From positions 1 through 10,185 of the forward strand of contig JAFPPJ010000244.1 in assembly GCA_017410745.1 (NCBI GenBank): a stretch of 10,185 nt of DNA. Reading direction: 5' to 3'. Shown piece after piece: positions 1-6,374 of this stretch (position 1 is the stretch's first letter; the number at the start of each line of letters is the position of its first letter). The notes under the pieces were generated by a model that saw only the letters and a program-made list of their open reading frames with translations, was not told where the DNA came from and made no database searches. Both the position numbers and the translations under genes were made by a program. The DNA comes from Oscillospiraceae bacterium. Lineage in GTDB: Bacteria; Bacillota; Clostridia; Oscillospirales; Ruminococcaceae.

Positions 1-81
1 GTTCCATGATATGATGGGTACAACGAAAGGGCGGTGAGCCCCGGATGAAGGCAGCGCGAAAGTGCCACGGAAGGAGAACAT

Positions 82-369
82 ATGGACAGGAATCTTATGA
101 AGGCCGCGGAGGTCAGCACCAATGAAAAGCAGCAGCTCAACACCATCAGCAAGAGGCTGTTTACGGTGGGAGCGGTATCCATCACACTGTACTTTACCCT
201 GCAGTTCATACCTCAGTTTATACCGGACAATGCATTTGACTTCATACAGGGGATGCTCCTGGGGATAAATGCAGGCTCGATGATAATGGGAAGCATCTTC
301 ACCAATGTCAACGCATACAGGCTCAGGGAAGCAAAGCTCGCACTTTTCAGAAGAATGAGAGGGGAATAA
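82..369 (+). CDS. Small two-TM membrane protein, first gene of a small-protein operon
   Basis: A 95-residue protein that I do not recognise. A polar N-terminus (residues 1-25) is followed by two hydrophobic segments at about 27-49 and 56-77, and a basic C-terminal tail rich in Arg (about 80-95) that should sit in the cytoplasm. The start is supported by AAGGAG at 71-76, six bases before the ATG. The stop is followed after two bases by the ATG of the next small gene, so the four small genes to 819 read as one transcript. No promoter is visible in the 81 bases upstream, so the operon may begin outside the window. The reading frame, RBS and membrane nature are seen directly; no function is proposed. 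Confidence 0.8.
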   Translation: MDRNLMKAAEVSTNEKQQLNTISKRLFTVGAVSITLYFTLQFIPQFIPDNAFDFIQGMLLGINAGSMIMGSIFTNVNAYRLREAKLALFRRMRGE

Positions 370-371
370 CA

Positions 372-545
372 ATGAAAAAGGCACTTATAATAATAGCAGC
401 TGTACTCGTTGCAGCAGGGATAATACTTCTTGTACTCAATATGATGGATATCGTAGCTAAGCTGTGGTGGTCGCAGCTGTGCATCAATGCAGCGCTTCTC
501 ATAAGCATATACCTCATTTCCCGCAGAAAGGACAGTTCAAAATGA
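372..545 (+). CDS. 57-aa single- or two-TM small membrane protein
   Basis: This short gene encodes 57 residues. After Met-Lys-Lys comes a long hydrophobic segment (about 4-24), then a short linker with the motif KLWWSQLCINAALL (about 30-43) that continues into a second hydrophobic stretch, and a basic tail (RRKDSSK). It begins two bases after the preceding stop. Its own RBS is weak: the GAGGGGAA at 359-366 lies at the end of the upstream gene, which suggests coupled translation. Its stop codon overlaps the start of the next gene (ATGA at 542-545). The next gene shares the KLWW(S/A)QLCI block, so the two are probably tandem duplicates. Function unknown; no family recognised. Confidence 0.7.
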   Translation: MKKALIIIAAVLVAAGIILLVLNMMDIVAKLWWSQLCINAALLISIYLISRRKDSSK

Positions 546-700
546 AAAAGGCTGTACATCATAGACGTGATACCGGTAAGAGCGGCAGTTGTACTGCTCT
601 CAATATCGCAGGCATCGTGGAGAAGCTCTGGTGGGCACAGTTATGCATATGTGCGGCGATGCTCATACAGATAAGGCTTCGCAGGGAGGAAAAGAGATGA
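542..700 (+). CDS. 52-aa paralogue of the preceding gene with a scrambled N-terminal half
   Basis: A 52-residue frame that starts at the ATG of an ATGA overlap and ends in another ATGA overlap. Its C-terminal half (EKLWWAQLCICAAMLIQI) matches the preceding protein closely. Residues 5-20 are instead polar and basic (AVHHRRDTGKSGS), where the sibling has a transmembrane helix. Reading 546-605 in the frame shifted by one base restores a hydrophobic stretch (LYIIDVIPV, then AAVVLLSI). The simplest explanation is two compensating single-base indels, one in the run of five A at 545-549 and one near 604. The gene may be a decayed or altered copy, or the sequence may carry assembly errors. The frame itself is intact. 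Confidence 0.55.
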   Translation: MKKAVHHRRDTGKSGSCTALNIAGIVEKLWWAQLCICAAMLIQIRLRREEKR

Positions 701-819
701 AGAAAGCGCCGTTCCTTATCATCATACTATGTCTGCTTTCGGGCAGCGAAGAAGTGCTCATCGCAGGCACGGTCATCACAGGCATATGCGTAGTGCTGCA
801 GCAGATAATAGATAATTAG
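697..819 (+). CDS. 40-aa hydrophobic peptide, last gene of the small-protein operon
   Basis: Forty residues starting with MKKAPFLIIILCLLSG, then SEEVL and a second hydrophobic stretch (about 20-36), ending in a short polar tail. The start overlaps the stop of the gene before (ATGA at 697-700), and GGGAGG at 684-689 gives an RBS inside that gene at a normal distance. The Met-Lys-Lys-Ala opening is shared with the two genes upstream, which suggests a common origin, although no LWWxQ motif is present. The gene is followed by a strong terminator. A membrane peptide is the safest description; a two-helix hairpin or a signal-like single span are both possible. No function is recognised. Confidence 0.6.
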   Translation: MKKAPFLIIILCLLSGSEEVLIAGTVITGICVVLQQIIDN

Positions 820-841
820 TATCAGGATCACTGATTTGTCC

Positions 842-890
842 GCCCTTTCATACCGTCCGCTATCGGACAGTATGAAAGGGCTTTCTATGC
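842..890 (+). terminator. Rho-independent terminator of the small-protein operon
   Basis: The arms 842-859 and 864-881 form an 18-bp stem with a single C/A mismatch around a CTAT loop, followed by TTTCTAT. It lies 22 bases after the last small gene, so it closes that operon. Confidence 0.85.
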
Positions 891-907
891 TAAAGACCCT
901 GTATGTT

Positions 908-1018
908 GTACAGCACGCACCCGTGCGGTACGGGGGTATGGGGGCATAGCCCCCATTGAGGATGTGAGCGTAGCTCACTCCTTCCCTATACCCTAAACCC
1001 TAGACCCTATACCCTCTT
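908..1018 (+). repeat. Hairpin plus heptamer intergenic repeat, copy 1
   Basis: In order: a hairpin at 908-931 (GTAC and GCACG arms), GGGGGTAT, a hairpin 940-945/949-954 (GGGGGC ATA GCCCCC), a short TTGAGGAT spacer, a hairpin 964-969/973-978 (GTGAGC GTA GCTCAC), TCCTT, and five 7-bp units from 984 (CCCTATA, CCCTAAA, CCCTAGA, CCCTATA, CCCTCTT). The same order recurs at 5666-5752 and, inverted, at 8780-8919. It lies between the terminator of the small-protein operon and the azlC promoter and codes for nothing visible. Family not identified; it may be a small non-autonomous element or an RNA structure. Confidence 0.85.
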
Positions 1019-1033
1019 GTACACAATTCCCTA

Positions 1034-1062
1034 TTGTATTTACCGCCATGATATGTTATAAT
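1034..1062 (+). promoter_or_regulatory. Sigma-A promoter of azlCD
   Basis: TTGTAT at 1034-1039 and TATAAT at 1057-1062 are 17 bp apart, with an extended -10 TG at 1054-1055. The start codon of azlC is 34 bases after the -10 box. Confidence 0.75.
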
Positions 1063-1096
1063 ACTACCATGCATATACAACAGAAAGGGTCTGTCT

Positions 1097-1783
1097 ATGA
1101 ATAAATTCCTGAAAGGGCTGTACGACGGCATACCCATCGCACTGGGCTATCTTTCCGTATCATTCGGCTTCGGCATACTTGCCGTGCATTCGGGACTGAC
1201 TATATTCCAGTCCGTCATGATATCCCTCACCAATCTCACCTCCGCAGGGCAGGTGGCGGGCGTGGATGTGATATCTACCCACGGTACGCTCATACAGATG
1301 GCGATAATGCAGCTGGTCATAAATATACGCTATTCTCTCATGGCGATATCTCTGTCGCAGAAGACCGACGAGAGCTTTACTTTGCCGCACCGGATAGCGG
1401 CTTCCTTCGGCATCACCGACGAGATATTCGCCGTGTGCTATGCCTCCCCGGACAAGGTCGTCCCCGCGTATATGTACGGCGTGATACTCATAGCCGCCGT
1501 GGGCTGGGTGGGCGGCACGTTCCTGGGCGCACTCCTGGGAGAGATACTCCCCGCTGATATATCCGCCGCACTTGGCATACTCCTCTACGGTATGTTCACC
1601 GCCATAGTAGTCCCCGCCGCAAAGAAGAGCAGGGGAGTACTGTTTGCTGCGGTACTGGCGGCTTTTCTCAATATGTTCGTAAGGCATATACCCGGCATAT
1701 CCGCAGGTATGTCCGTGATAATATGCGCAGTGGCAGTGTCCTTTGCGGCTGCAGCCATATTCAGGGAGGGCGATGAGGAATGA
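1097..1783 (+). CDS. azlC: AzlC family branched-chain amino acid permease, large subunit
   Basis: A 228-residue polytopic membrane protein of the AzlC/YgaZ family, which together with a small AzlD/YgaH partner exports branched-chain amino acids and analogues such as 4-azaleucine. Family features are the N-terminal GIPIALGYLSVSFGFGILA block (about 11-29), the LTSAGQVAGV segment (about 47-56), the INIRYSLMAISLSQ block (about 75-88), and FGITDEIFAV (about 104-113). Length is normal for the family. The RBS is AGAAAGGG at 1082-1089. The stop overlaps the azlD start (ATGATG at 1780-1785), the usual coupled arrangement. No regulator gene such as azlB lies nearby. Confidence 0.93.
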   Translation: MNKFLKGLYDGIPIALGYLSVSFGFGILAVHSGLTIFQSVMISLTNLTSAGQVAGVDVISTHGTLIQMAIMQLVINIRYSLMAISLSQKTDESFTLPHRIAASFGITDEIFAVCYASPDKVVPAYMYGVILIAAVGWVGGTFLGALLGEILPADISAALGILLYGMFTAIVVPAAKKSRGVLFAAVLAAFLNMFVRHIPGISAGMSVIICAVAVSFAAAAIFREGDEE

Positions 1784-2076
1784 TGTTCGCATATATCGCG
1801 GTGATGGCGGGTGTCACATACCTTATCAGGATGATACCCTTCACGGTGTTCCGCAAAAAGATAAAGTCCGCATATATACGCCGCGTGCTGGGCTATCTGC
1901 CCTATGCGGTGCTGTCTGCGATGACATGGCCCGCGATCCTCGAAAGCACGGGCAACACCATATCCGCAGGCATAGGCCCGGCCGTTGCGGTGGTACTGGC
2001 ATTCTTTGAGCTGCCCCTCATAGCGGTGGCGATGTCTGCCTCCGTCGCAGCGTATATAGTTCTGCTGATACTATGA
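1780..2076 (+). CDS. azlD: AzlD family branched-chain amino acid transport small subunit
   Basis: A 98-residue membrane protein of the AzlD/YgaH family, the obligate small partner of AzlC in branched-chain amino acid export. It has three to four hydrophobic segments and the family block TYLIRMIPFTVFRKK (about 13-27), followed by the YLPYAVLSAMTWPAIL segment (about 39-54). It overlaps the end of azlC by four bases. A second ATG three bases downstream (1783) is an equally good start and changes only the first residue. The spacer after it ends in two T-runs (2100-2127), but I see no convincing stem for a terminator. Confidence 0.92.
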   Translation: MMFAYIAVMAGVTYLIRMIPFTVFRKKIKSAYIRRVLGYLPYAVLSAMTWPAILESTGNTISAGIGPAVAVVLAFFELPLIAVAMSASVAAYIVLLIL

Positions 2077-2157
2077 TCCGATCGGTATCCATCCCGCATT
2101 TTTCTTTTTGATAAGCGCTTTTTAGCAAAATCTAACCATATTTTAATCGAGAATTTG

Positions 2158-2186
2158 TTGACATTTAAGAATTCATATGGTAGAAT
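2158..2186 (+). promoter_or_regulatory. Sigma-A promoter of the cell-wall-binding repeat gene
   Basis: TTGACA at 2158-2163 and TAGAAT at 2181-2186 are exactly 17 bp apart. Transcription would start near 2193, so an in-frame ATG at 2187 is not the real start. Confidence 0.85.
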
Positions 2187-2237
2187 ATGAATATCGTATG
2201 GATCACAACGCGGCTACTCCGCAGAAAAGAGGTAATT

Positions 2238-3155
2238 ATGAAGAAAAGGATCGCAGCAATTGCTGTCTCTGCACTTATCGCAACCAGCGGCATGTCCGCT
2301 CTTTCTACGGGCGTATATGCTCAGACCGAGCCCGTGCTCACCACCATCGCAGCCAAGCTCACCGGCTGGCAGACCATAGACGGCGGCAAATACTACTACG
2401 GCAAGGACGGCAAGGCTGTTACAGGCTGGAAGAAGATAGGCGGCGAGACCTACTATTTCAATTCCGCCAAGGACGGCAAGGCTGTCACAGGCTTCGCTAC
2501 AATCGGCAAGAAGACCTACTATTTCGGCTCTGACGGCGTTATGCGCACAGGCTGGATCAAGATCTCCGGCGATACCTACTATTTCGGTTCTGACGGCGCA
2601 ATGACCACCGGCAAGGTAACTATCGGCGGCAAGTCCTATACCTTCGGCAAGGACGGCAAGCTCTCGAACGGCTCTTCCTCCTCTTCCAAGACCAAGTCCA
2701 CCAAGAAGAGCACATCCTCCAAGGGCAAGACCACCGTTTCATGGGGCGAGTCCATCCAGGACGTAGAGGCTAAGCTCGAAGGTCTCAACTATCTCAACCT
2801 CGGCAGTGCTATCATCGTTATGAACGGCGATATGGAGGATATGGACGCTTCCATCTATCTCTTCGACGAAAAGGAATCCCTCCAGATGTACGGCACTATG
2901 AAGCCCGGCAACACCACCGCTTCACAGTCCAAGTCCTTCAAGAATTCGGGATATACCCTCGTTATGAAGGAGAAGGTAGAACAGGGTACGGTATACGTCT
3001 ACAAGAAGAACAGAACTGCTGTCATCATGGGCGATTACACTGATGACGGAGATGTATATACCATATGCCTGCATCTGTCTCCCTCGCTCTCCAAGGATCT
3101 GTTCAACGGCAATGCAGAGGATATATCCGGTCTGTTTGAGAGCATAAAATTCTAA
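2238..3155 (+). CDS. Secreted protein with five choline-binding-type cell-wall repeats and an unknown C-terminal domain
   Basis: A 305-residue exported protein. Residues 1-28 form a signal peptide (KKR, a hydrophobic core, probable cleavage after VYA). Residues 43-144 hold five repeats of about 20 residues of the choline-binding/cell-wall-binding type (GWxxIxGxxYYFGxDGxxxT), a family known to bind teichoic acid choline or glucan. A Ser/Lys-rich linker follows (145-165), then a domain of about 140 residues that I do not recognise. The ATG at 2238 is chosen because GAGG (2229-2232) precedes it and because the promoter's -10 box ends just before the further upstream ATG at 2187. Codon use is more uniform (GGC, AAG, TAC) than in neighbours, which suggests high expression. 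Role: surface-attached protein, substrate unknown. Confidence 0.85.
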   Translation: MKKRIAAIAVSALIATSGMSALSTGVYAQTEPVLTTIAAKLTGWQTIDGGKYYYGKDGKAVTGWKKIGGETYYFNSAKDGKAVTGFATIGKKTYYFGSDGVMRTGWIKISGDTYYFGSDGAMTTGKVTIGGKSYTFGKDGKLSNGSSSSSKTKSTKKSTSSKGKTTVSWGESIQDVEAKLEGLNYLNLGSAIIVMNGDMEDMDASIYLFDEKESLQMYGTMKPGNTTASQSKSFKNSGYTLVMKEKVEQGTVYVYKKNRTAVIMGDYTDDGDVYTICLHLSPSLSKDLFNGNAEDISGLFESIKF

Positions 3156-3194
3156 ACGGCACATCCTTAGTGAGGATCACCGCTACATAACTAA

Positions 3195-3228
3195 AGCGCA
3201 CCGGTGATGCCGGTGCGCTGATTTTGCG
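3195..3228. terminator. Hairpin between convergent genes, probably bidirectional terminator
   Basis: The arms 3195-3204 and 3210-3219 form a perfect 10-bp stem (AGCGCACCGG) around TGATG. On the plus strand it is followed by GATTTT, on the minus strand by TTTAGTTAT. It lies between two genes that end toward each other and could serve both. Confidence 0.75.
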
Positions 3229-3232
3229 CTTA

Positions 3233-3775
3233 TCATTCCGCGGGGATGTCTGCGGGATCGTAGCTGAGTATCTGGCAGTTGTCCATATAGAAGCTGCCGA
3301 ACTGCTCACGGGTCATGCCCCTTGCGAACAGCTCTATCATGCGGCATATTCCGCCGTGAGTGATTATGAGCACATCATCCTTGTAGCGCTTGGGTATGTG
3401 CCTGAGCAGGGGATAGAGCCTTGCCGCCACATCAAATGCGGATTCGCCCTGCGGCATCCTTACGCCGAATTCGAGTTTGGCCTCGTGGAAGCCCTCGGTG
3501 TTGCGGTCAAGCCCCTCGAATGTGCCGTAGTTCCATTCGGTGAGCCTCCTGTCTATGGTGGGGACGATGTCGAGCCTGCGTGATACGGGCACGGCTGTCT
3601 GCCTTGCACGCTTCATCGGCGAGCATATGATATGCTGTACCGTGTCGGGCACTTCGAGAGCCAGCTTCTCGGCCTGCTCATAGCCCACCTCGGTGAGTGA
3701 AAGGTCGGTCACGCCGCAGATGCGGTCGTCCCTGTTCCATTCGGTCTCGCCGTGTCTCGTGAAATATATCCTCAT
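3233..3775 (-). CDS. Histidine phosphatase family protein (phosphoglycerate mutase-like)
   Basis: A 180-residue cytosolic enzyme of the histidine phosphatase superfamily, which transfers phosphate through a phospho-histidine. It opens with MRIYFTRHGETEWN, giving the catalytic RHGE (Arg7, His8). It also has the SPMKRARQTA block (52-61) with a phosphate-binding Arg, the acid in LTEWNYGTFEG (Glu80) and the second catalytic His140 in ITHGG. The start at 3775 is preferred over the ATG at 3796 because the family begins at MRIYFTRHGE and GAGGGTGATC lies just upstream of it. Substrate cannot be told from sequence: CobC-like, GpmB-like and broad phosphatases share these motifs. It is a single-gene unit with its own promoter. 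Confidence 0.92.
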   Translation of the reverse strand: MRIYFTRHGETEWNRDDRICGVTDLSLTEVGYEQAEKLALEVPDTVQHIICSPMKRARQTAVPVSRRLDIVPTIDRRLTEWNYGTFEGLDRNTEGFHEAKLEFGVRMPQGESAFDVAARLYPLLRHIPKRYKDDVLIITHGGICRMIELFARGMTREQFGSFYMDNCQILSYDPADIPAE

Positions 3776-3810
3776 AAGATCACCCTCGCAGTTCATAAGT
3801 CTTTCATAGA

Positions 3811-3839
3811 ATTATATCACACAAACATTCATTTGTCAA
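3811..3839 (-). promoter_or_regulatory. Sigma-A promoter of the histidine phosphatase gene
   Basis: Read on the minus strand, TTGACA (3839-3834) and TATAAT (3816-3811) are 17 bp apart, a consensus promoter 36 bases upstream of the start codon at 3775. Confidence 0.9.
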
Positions 3840-3915
3840 CAAATAAAGCCCTCAAATTATAGCCGTTTTTTGCTGTAAAAAAGTTGGTATGTGTCATAGA
3901 AATCGGTGATGTGCA

Positions 3916-5598
3916 ATGTATATATATTATCTCGTGCTATTCCTGCTGTCGCTGGTATTCACGGGTATCTATGCTGTGATGTGGCGCAAGAGGTTCGATG
4001 TGTTCTTCACCCTTGTGTTCACATTCATCCCCATCGTGAATATGGGTTATGTCCTGCTCATAGATGCGGACAATATCGGCACGGCGATCACCGCGCAGAA
4101 GATAATATATCTCGGCGGCTGCTATCAGCTGCTGTTCGCCTTCCTTGCGATAACGCAGATGTGCCGCATAAAGCTGGGACGGCTGCTCAAGGCGCTGCTG
4201 ATACTGTTCACATCCGCCATATACCTGTCGGTGCTGAGCATAGGCCACCTGAAGCTGTTCTACGATACGATAGAGTATACCCCGCACAGGCATCTCAACG
4301 TGACCAAATTCGGCGTGATGCATGATGTATTCATCGCCGTGCTTGCGATGTACTTCGCGGCGACTGTGGGAGTGCTGATATACTGCCGCATAAAGAAGCC
4401 CGACGTGCCCAACCGTATTATACTGCTGATGTTCCTGCCGGAGGCGGCATCGGTGGCGTGTTTTGCCGCCGACCGCATACTGAACGCAGGCATGGAGACG
4501 CTTCCCGCCGCCTATTGCTTCGGTCAGGTGATGTACCTGCTGATAGTGCGCGAGATGTGCATGTACGATATCGCCGATTCATGTATAGATTCTCTCGTGC
4601 GCACGGGCTCTACGGGGCTTGTGTCCTTTGACAATGAGTATGTATATCTCGGCTGCAACGAGACAGCGGAGAAGATGCTGCCCGAGCTTGCGGGGCTTGC
4701 GGTTGATACCCCTGTGGACATGACTCCCCTCAAGGACAGCGTGCTCATATGGCTGCGCGACTTTGTGCTTGACAACAGCCGTGATACCGTGTACTTCCAC
4801 AGGGACGACATGGTGTATCTCGTGAAGATAAGCCATATATACAACGGCAGGCGCAAGAGGGGCTATCAGCTCAATATCACCGATGATACCGCCAATCAGA
4901 AGTACATCGAGCTCATCAACAAGTATAACGAGGATCTTGCCGCAGAGGTGGAGGAGAAGACCGCCCATATCGCGCAGATGCACGACAAGCTGATACTCGG
5001 CATGGCGGCCATGATAGAAAGCCGAGACAATTCCACGGGCGGCCATATCATGCGCACGAGCGACGTGGTGAAATTCCTGTGTGCCGAGATGATGAAGCAG
5101 GATGTGCCCCGTGTGGATCAGAAGTTCTGCAATGCCGTGATAAAGGCAGCCCCCATGCACGACCTCGGAAAGATAGCCGTAGATGACGCGATACTGCGTA
5201 AGCCCGGCAAGCTCACCGACGAGGAGTACGAGAAGATGAAGAGCCATGCCGCAGAGGGCGCGCGCATAGTCCATGAGATACTCAAGGGCACGGACGACGA
5301 CTACTTCCGCCACATAGCCGAGAATGTGGCACACTATCATCACGAGAGATGGGACGGCACGGGCTACCCCGAAGGGCTCGCAGGGGAGCAGATACCCCTT
5401 GAGGCACGCATCATGGCGGTGGCGGATGTGTATGACACCCTCGTGAGCAAGAGGGTATACAAGGAAGGTCTCTCCTTCGAGGAGGCGGACAGGATAATCA
5501 TGGGTGACATGGGCAAGCACTTCGACAAATGGATAGAGCCGTTCTATGTCAGCGCCCGCCCGCTGATAGAGCATTACTATCTGTCGCAAAAGACATGA
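3916..5598 (+). CDS. 7TM-PAS-HD-GYP protein, probable cyclic-di-GMP phosphodiesterase
   Basis: A 560-residue membrane-bound signalling protein. Residues 1-215 contain about seven hydrophobic segments, resembling the seven-helix sensor at the N-terminus of some histidine kinases. Residues about 228-325 look like a PAS domain, followed by a short coiled coil (328-355). The C-terminal 200 residues are an HD-GYP domain: His377 in TGGHIMRT, the HD pair His415-Asp416 in MHDLGKI, His444 in MKSHAAEGA, His475-His476 in HYHHERWDG, and the GYP signature at 483-485. HD-GYP proteins hydrolyse cyclic-di-GMP, and the key residues are present, so activity is likely. The start follows GGTGAT (3905-3910). It is divergent from the phosphatase gene; no clear promoter was found for it. 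Confidence 0.88.
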   Translation: MYIYYLVLFLLSLVFTGIYAVMWRKRFDVFFTLVFTFIPIVNMGYVLLIDADNIGTAITAQKIIYLGGCYQLLFAFLAITQMCRIKLGRLLKALLILFTSAIYLSVLSIGHLKLFYDTIEYTPHRHLNVTKFGVMHDVFIAVLAMYFAATVGVLIYCRIKKPDVPNRIILLMFLPEAASVACFAADRILNAGMETLPAAYCFGQVMYLLIVREMCMYDIADSCIDSLVRTGSTGLVSFDNEYVYLGCNETAEKMLPELAGLAVDTPVDMTPLKDSVLIWLRDFVLDNSRDTVYFHRDDMVYLVKISHIYNGRRKRGYQLNITDDTANQKYIELINKYNEDLAAEVEEKTAHIAQMHDKLILGMAAMIESRDNSTGGHIMRTSDVVKFLCAEMMKQDVPRVDQKFCNAVIKAAPMHDLGKIAVDDAILRKPGKLTDEEYEKMKSHAAEGARIVHEILKGTDDDYFRHIAENVAHYHHERWDGTGYPEGLAGEQIPLEARIMAVADVYDTLVSKRVYKEGLSFEEADRIIMGDMGKHFDKWIEPFYVSARPLIEHYYLSQKT

Positions 5599-5665
5599 GG
5601 GTGTGAATGCAGAATGCAGGATTATTCTCAGCCTTCCGTGCATTTTCCTGTGCTGTCGGAACACA

Positions 5666-5752
5666 GGGGGGCATGGGGGCATAGCCCCCATTAAGGAGCG
5701 CGGCGCAGCCGCACCTTCCCTAGACCCTAAACCCTATACCCTAGACCCTGAA
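5666..5752 (+). repeat. Hairpin plus heptamer intergenic repeat, copy 2
   Basis: GGGGGGCAT, then a hairpin 5675-5680/5684-5689 (GGGGGC ATA GCCCCC), spacer TTAAGGAGC, a hairpin 5700-5704/5708-5712 (GCGGC GCA GCCGC), ACCTT, then five 7-bp units from 5718 (CCCTAGA, CCCTAAA, CCCTATA, CCCTAGA, CCCTGAA). Same order and orientation as copy 1. The second stem differs in sequence from copy 1 but still pairs. It is preceded directly by another small hairpin, CCTGTG (5648-5653) with CACAGG (5662-5667). It starts about 70 bases after the HD-GYP gene. Confidence 0.85.
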
Positions 5753-5898
5753 CCACGCCTATGCCTTGTCACACAGCGCCTTTGTACTATCCCATGGTCC
5801 CGGGGACAGTACGCCAGGCCCCATCAAATGTACATCTTGCACCAGTCGGCGTTGCCGACCTTGCCGACCAGATTAATGCAATTCTAATCTTATTTTAA
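5753..5898. other. Non-coding intergenic stretch with several small hairpins
   Basis: No credible gene. It holds an imperfect inverted repeat (GTACTATCCC near 5785-5794 with GGGACAGTAC near 5804-5813), a small hairpin GTCGGC GTT GCCGAC (about 5848-5862), and a 9-bp direct repeat TTGCCGACC (about 5855-5872). On the minus strand a stop-to-stop frame of 19 codons crosses the direct repeat but has no start. It could be a relic or a small RNA; I cannot say which. Confidence 0.35.
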
Positions 5899-5927
5899 TT
5901 GCAATCGGGAGCGGTTTCTGCTACAAT
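5899..5927 (+). promoter_or_regulatory. Promoter of the two-gene membrane protein operon
   Basis: TTGCAA at 5899-5904 and TACAAT at 5922-5927 are 17 bp apart, with an extended -10 TG at 5919-5920. A small hairpin (CAGCC and GGCTG, 5937-5950) sits in the leader. Confidence 0.75.
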
Positions 5928-5975
5928 ATATACATCAGCCGAAGGGGCTGAAAACTGCACAACAGGAGGGGCATT

Positions 5976-6362
5976 ATGAAAACTGTATATAAGATCAGCA
6001 CAGGACTTTGCGGACTTATCGCACTTCTTTCACTGTTCATGGGAACAAGGATACTTACCGGACGTTCATGGGGCATCTCATGGATGATGTTCAGTATGTT
6101 CCGCAGAGAAGGCTTCATGGGCGTGATGGGCAGCATAATCGGCATCATATTCGCAGTGGGATGCTTCGGTTATATGGCATACTGCGGCATCAAGGATGAT
6201 ATCCTTTCACGCAGGAACGGCCTTATTGCAGGCATCATAATGACTGCTGCAACGCTCATATCCATGATCGCAGCTCTCGTCGGACATCATTTCTCGGCGG
6301 GCGACATGATCATGTTCGCTATCCCTGCACTGTATACGATCTCCACCGTGCTCACTGCATAA
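5976..6362 (+). CDS. Four-TM membrane protein of unknown function
   Basis: A 128-residue hydrophobic protein with probable membrane segments at about 9-27, 47-70, 82-102 and 108-127. It has no charged catalytic motif and I do not recognise the family. AGGAGGG at 5964-5970, six bases before the ATG, fixes the start. It is followed after 12 bases by a DUF3592-type gene with its own AGGAGG, so the two are an operon under the promoter at 5899-5927. The pairing suggests a shared envelope role, but that is inference only. Confidence 0.8.
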   Translation: MKTVYKISTGLCGLIALLSLFMGTRILTGRSWGISWMMFSMFRREGFMGVMGSIIGIIFAVGCFGYMAYCGIKDDILSRRNGLIAGIIMTAATLISMIAALVGHHFSAGDMIMFAIPALYTISTVLTA

Positions 6363-6374
6363 CAGGAGGCCGGT

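Noticed and set aside
2..37. Tail of an upstream gene ending at TGA 35-37
   Set aside because: Eleven codons are open to the window edge, but this is too short to tell from chance.
984..1018. CCCTAAA units resemble plant-type telomere repeats
   Set aside because: Only 3-5 imperfect units, inside gene-rich bacterial DNA and in both orientations. Similarity to telomere sequence is most likely coincidental.
1160..1792. Open frame of 210 codons on the minus strand
   Set aside because: Antisense to azlC, composition dominated by His, Tyr and Gly, no RBS: a shadow frame.
2187..2237. Upstream in-frame ATG for the cell-wall-binding protein
   Set aside because: It lies directly after the -10 box, before the likely transcription start, and would bury the signal peptide.
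4579..5691. Open frame of 370 codons on the minus strand
   Set aside because: It lies fully opposite the HD-GYP gene, whose motifs are unmistakable, and its translation is His/Leu-rich with no domain. It is a shadow frame.
5603..5887. Plus-strand frame of 94 codons after the HD-GYP gene
   Set aside because: It runs through the repeat element and its heptamers (giving LDPKPYTLDPEP), has no RBS and no family likeness.
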